A DNA stretch of 56,412 nucleotides, taken from positions 1 to 56,412 of the forward strand of contig NZ_JAAIJR010000025.1 in the NCBI RefSeq assembly GCF_010915725.1. The letters are read 5' to 3'. This stretch comes from Thiorhodococcus mannitoliphagus (GTDB lineage Bacteria > Pseudomonadota > Gammaproteobacteria > Chromatiales > Chromatiaceae). Shown here one piece after another: positions 54,232 through 56,412 of this stretch; the first letter of the stretch is position 1, and every line of letters begins with the position of its first letter. Both the position numbers and the translations under genes were made by a program. The notes under the pieces were generated by a model. That model saw only the letters and a program-made list of their open reading frames with translations. It did no database searches and was not told the DNA's origin.

Positions 54232-56301
54232 ATGACCCCAGCGACCGACATCGAGCCCCTTTTCAAACTCTCACTGGCCATCGGCAGCTCCATGGATTTG
54301 GAGACCATGCTCGACCGAGTCATCACCCAGATGCGCGAGCTCGTCAATGGCACCGGCGCTGCGGTCCTGCAGTTCCATCAGCCCGAGACGGCGGAGACCG
54401 CGTCTGCGCCGGTCGTCTGCATGACGCCGCAAGACCTTCCTCGCCATCCTGACTACAAGGGCTTCTGGGAGCAGTGGCACCCGAACGCGCTCGACAAGGC
54501 GCTGGCCGAGCGCCCTGAAGGCGCGCCCGTCGTCACCCTGACTGGGGACAGTGCCATCCACGCCTTCCGCCTCCCCGACTTTGGCGTCCTGATCTTTATC
54601 CGCGATGCAGACACCGGGGTACTGTCGACGCCGCTTCAGCAGGCGCTCGCCCCACTGTGGCAGAAGCTCGCAAACGCAGCGCGTGCCTGTCTTCTGGAGT
54701 CAAGACTGCAACACGAAATAGAGCACCGGCAGCTCGCGACTGAGTCGGCCCAACACGCCAAAAGCCGCTTCGTCACGAGCATGGCCCAGGAGATTCGCAC
54801 CCCATTGAACGGCATTTTGGGGCTGACCGAGCTGGCGATCGACTCCGGACCGAGTCCGATGCAGCACGACTACATGGAACTCATTCGCAGCTCGGCCGAC
54901 ACCCTGCTGAATCTGCTCAATGACATCTTGGACCTGACCAAGATCGACATGGACCAGATGCAGGTCGAGCAGATCCCCTTCAATTTCCCGGTGATGCTGT
55001 CTGAGATGCTGAAATCCTTCGCCCTCATCGCCAGCAACAAGGGGCTTGGTTTCGTCTTCGATCAGGCTGGCGATTTACCACACCAGAGTCTCGGGGATCC
55101 CGGCCGCATCCGTCAGATCCTCGGGCAGCTGTGCGACAACGCCATCAAGTTCACGGATCAGGGCGAGATCCGCATCAAGGTTCAAGCGGACACGGGAGGG
55201 GAACCGGACAGAGACCACATCCATGTCGCGATCAGCGACACGGGCATCGGGATTCCAGACGCGAAGCTCGAGGAGATCTTCACGGCCTTCGGCCGGGGCG
55301 ATACCGCCGTCACGCAACGTTTCGGCGGAACCGGTCTGGGTCTAAGCATCAGCGCCAGGCTCGTCGATTTGATGGGTGGGCGGATCTGGGTGGAGAGCCA
55401 GGAAGGCGTCGGCAGCACCTTTCACATGAGCCTGCCACTGGCGCGCGCCGACTCGCCAACGGCGCTGCTAACCCCGCTGCATCACTGGCCAGGCAAGCGC
55501 GCCCTTGTCGTCGACGCGCATCCGGCCAACCGGCGCGCCCAGGGCTATTGGTTCAAACAATGGGGGTTCGAGGTTGAGGAGGCCGCCAACGGCCAGCAAG
55601 CCTTAGAGATCGCCCAGACGAGCCAGTCCGACGGCAAACCGATCGATGTCTATCTCCTCGATGCCGCTCAGCCGGAGGTAGACGGCTTCGGCCTCGCGAG
55701 CCTGCTCAAAGACGCAGGTCTGATCAGCCAGAGCCATATGATTCTGATCTCCGCCGCCGGCAAGCGCGGCGACGCGCTCAGGTGCCGCGAGGTTGGGATC
55801 GGCGCCTTTCTGACCAAGCCAGTCACGCCCTTGGAGCTGCGTGAGACCCTGACACACTTTCTGAGCGCCAACGACAGCGCATCAGACGCCCCGCTCTTGA
55901 CCCGACATCACTTGGTCGAGCACCGTCAGCGACTGCGCATCTTGCTGGTCGACGACAACCCCGTCGCCCAAAAGCTCGCCGGTAGCCTGCTCAAGGAGTG
56001 GGGTCATGAGGTCACCATCGCGACGGATGGACAGAAGGCGGTCGAACTCTATCGCTCCCAGTGTTTCCACCTGGTGTTCCTAGACCTCTACATGCCTGGG
56101 ATGGACGGCATCGAAACCGCCCGCGCCTTGCGCGAACTCGAGCGGAACGGCGAGCGCACCCCCATCATCGGCATGACGGCCCGCACACTCGAGAGCGACG
56201 CCGAACGCTGTCTCGAAGCCGGCATGGACGAACACATCACCAAGCCGCTGAATCCCAACATCCTCGAAGAAATCGTGCTGCACTTCGCGACGCAGTGCTG
56301 A
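54232..56301 (+). CDS. Hybrid sensor kinase-like protein with altered H-box
   Basis: 689 residues. Residues 1-150 resemble a GAF sensor domain (LSLAIGSSMDLETMLDRVI). A dimerisation helix follows, whose H-box reads SMAQEIRTPLNG: Q186 stands where the phosphorylated His should be. The ATPase domain is intact (DNAIKFT, DTGIGIPDAKLEEIF, GTGLGLSIS). Two receiver domains follow: the first with LLDAAQPEVDG, the second canonical with VDDN, LDLYMPGMDG and a final ITKP. There is no membrane segment, so it is cytoplasmic. It probably cannot autophosphorylate in the normal way. No Shine-Dalgarno is obvious. The codon at 54796 is clearly CAG in the sequence. Confidence 0.9.
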   Translation: MTPATDIEPLFKLSLAIGSSMDLETMLDRVITQMRELVNGTGAAVLQFHQPETAETASAPVVCMTPQDLPRHPDYKGFWEQWHPNALDKALAERPEGAPVVTLTGDSAIHAFRLPDFGVLIFIRDADTGVLSTPLQQALAPLWQKLANAARACLLESRLQHEIEHRQLATESAQHAKSRFVTSMAQEIRTPLNGILGLTELAIDSGPSPMQHDYMELIRSSADTLLNLLNDILDLTKIDMDQMQVEQIPFNFPVMLSEMLKSFALIASNKGLGFVFDQAGDLPHQSLGDPGRIRQILGQLCDNAIKFTDQGEIRIKVQADTGGEPDRDHIHVAISDTGIGIPDAKLEEIFTAFGRGDTAVTQRFGGTGLGLSISARLVDLMGGRIWVESQEGVGSTFHMSLPLARADSPTALLTPLHHWPGKRALVVDAHPANRRAQGYWFKQWGFEVEEAANGQQALEIAQTSQSDGKPIDVYLLDAAQPEVDGFGLASLLKDAGLISQSHMILISAAGKRGDALRCREVGIGAFLTKPVTPLELRETLTHFLSANDSASDAPLLTRHHLVEHRQRLRILLVDDNPVAQKLAGSLLKEWGHEVTIATDGQKAVELYRSQCFHLVFLDLYMPGMDGIETARALRELERNGERTPIIGMTARTLESDAERCLEAGMDEHITKPLNPNILEEIVLHFATQC

Positions 56302-56412
56302 GAGGCTGTCTGAATATTGCAATCGCCCGAGCTGTAGGGGCGAATTCATTCGCCCTCCCGCCAGTGCCAAGGGCGACTAAAGTCGCCCCTTGAGGTTTTT
56401 CAGACAGCCTCT
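56301..56412. mobile_element. MITE-like element with AGAGGCTGTCTGAA ends
   Basis: AGAGGCTGTCTGAA at 56301 faces TTCAGACAGCCTCT at the window edge, a perfect 14-bp inverted repeat. The interior holds GTAGGGGCGAATTCATTCGCCC and its partner GGGCGACTAAAGTCGCCCC. It begins on the last base of the sensor kinase stop codon. About 112 bp with no coding capacity. Confidence 0.75.

Overview
The window reads as a gammaproteobacterial chromosome carrying a damaged integrative element next to a tRNA gene. The right-hand third holds the conserved gammaproteobacterial order thrS-infC-rpmI-rplT-pheS-pheT-ihfA-merR-tRNA-Pro. GC content is high and REP/MITE-like repeats are frequent. A Chromatiales-type purple sulfur bacterium would fit, but that is inference; no photosynthesis or sulfur gene lies in the window.

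Left part (about 1-36900), an SXT/MobH-type conjugative element. On the minus strand from right to left it has two phage-like replication genes next to tRNA-Pro, low-complexity genes, a UvrD-type helicase, then traI (MobH relaxase), traD, a truncated traC, trbI, traF (S26 peptidase), a trbC-traW fusion, traU and traN. No integrase is visible. The stretch between traD and traC, where related elements keep traL/E/K/B/V/A and the start of traC, is replaced by about 5.5 kb of cargo. From right to left this holds a PLD-like/J-domain protein with LPWS repeats, a 518-residue protein made almost wholly of the same repeats, an MNT/HepT pair with hepT cut short, a Phd/RelB antitoxin with only the start of its toxin, and an intact PemK-type toxin-antitoxin pair. 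Self-transfer is probably lost.

Other cargo. At 1.4-5.3 kb there is a TerY-P (YegI/YegK/YegL-like) phospho-signalling set with the phosphatase fused to a second VWA domain. At 0.1-1.3 kb lies a low-GC gene with a HEPN-like motif. At 22.2-25.2 kb are a small lipoprotein, a WGR protein, an SDR enzyme, SixA and a methyltransferase split by a 237-bp MITE. At 26.1-29.7 kb is a Gabija-type pair (GajA OLD nuclease plus GajB helicase), flanked on both sides by IS91-family transposase fragments, one of which cuts a downstream NYN-domain gene.

Right part (36900-56412), core chromosome. It holds tRNA-Pro(GGG), the translation/ihfA cluster, tRNA-Val(GAC), a class I fumarase, an AcuI/YhdH reductase whose 3' end is part of a 163-bp tandem duplication, an ABC-transporter operon (ATPase, GldF-GldG fusion, DUF4340 protein), and a hybrid sensor kinase-like protein whose H-box histidine is replaced by glutamine. 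The window ends in a small inverted-repeat element.
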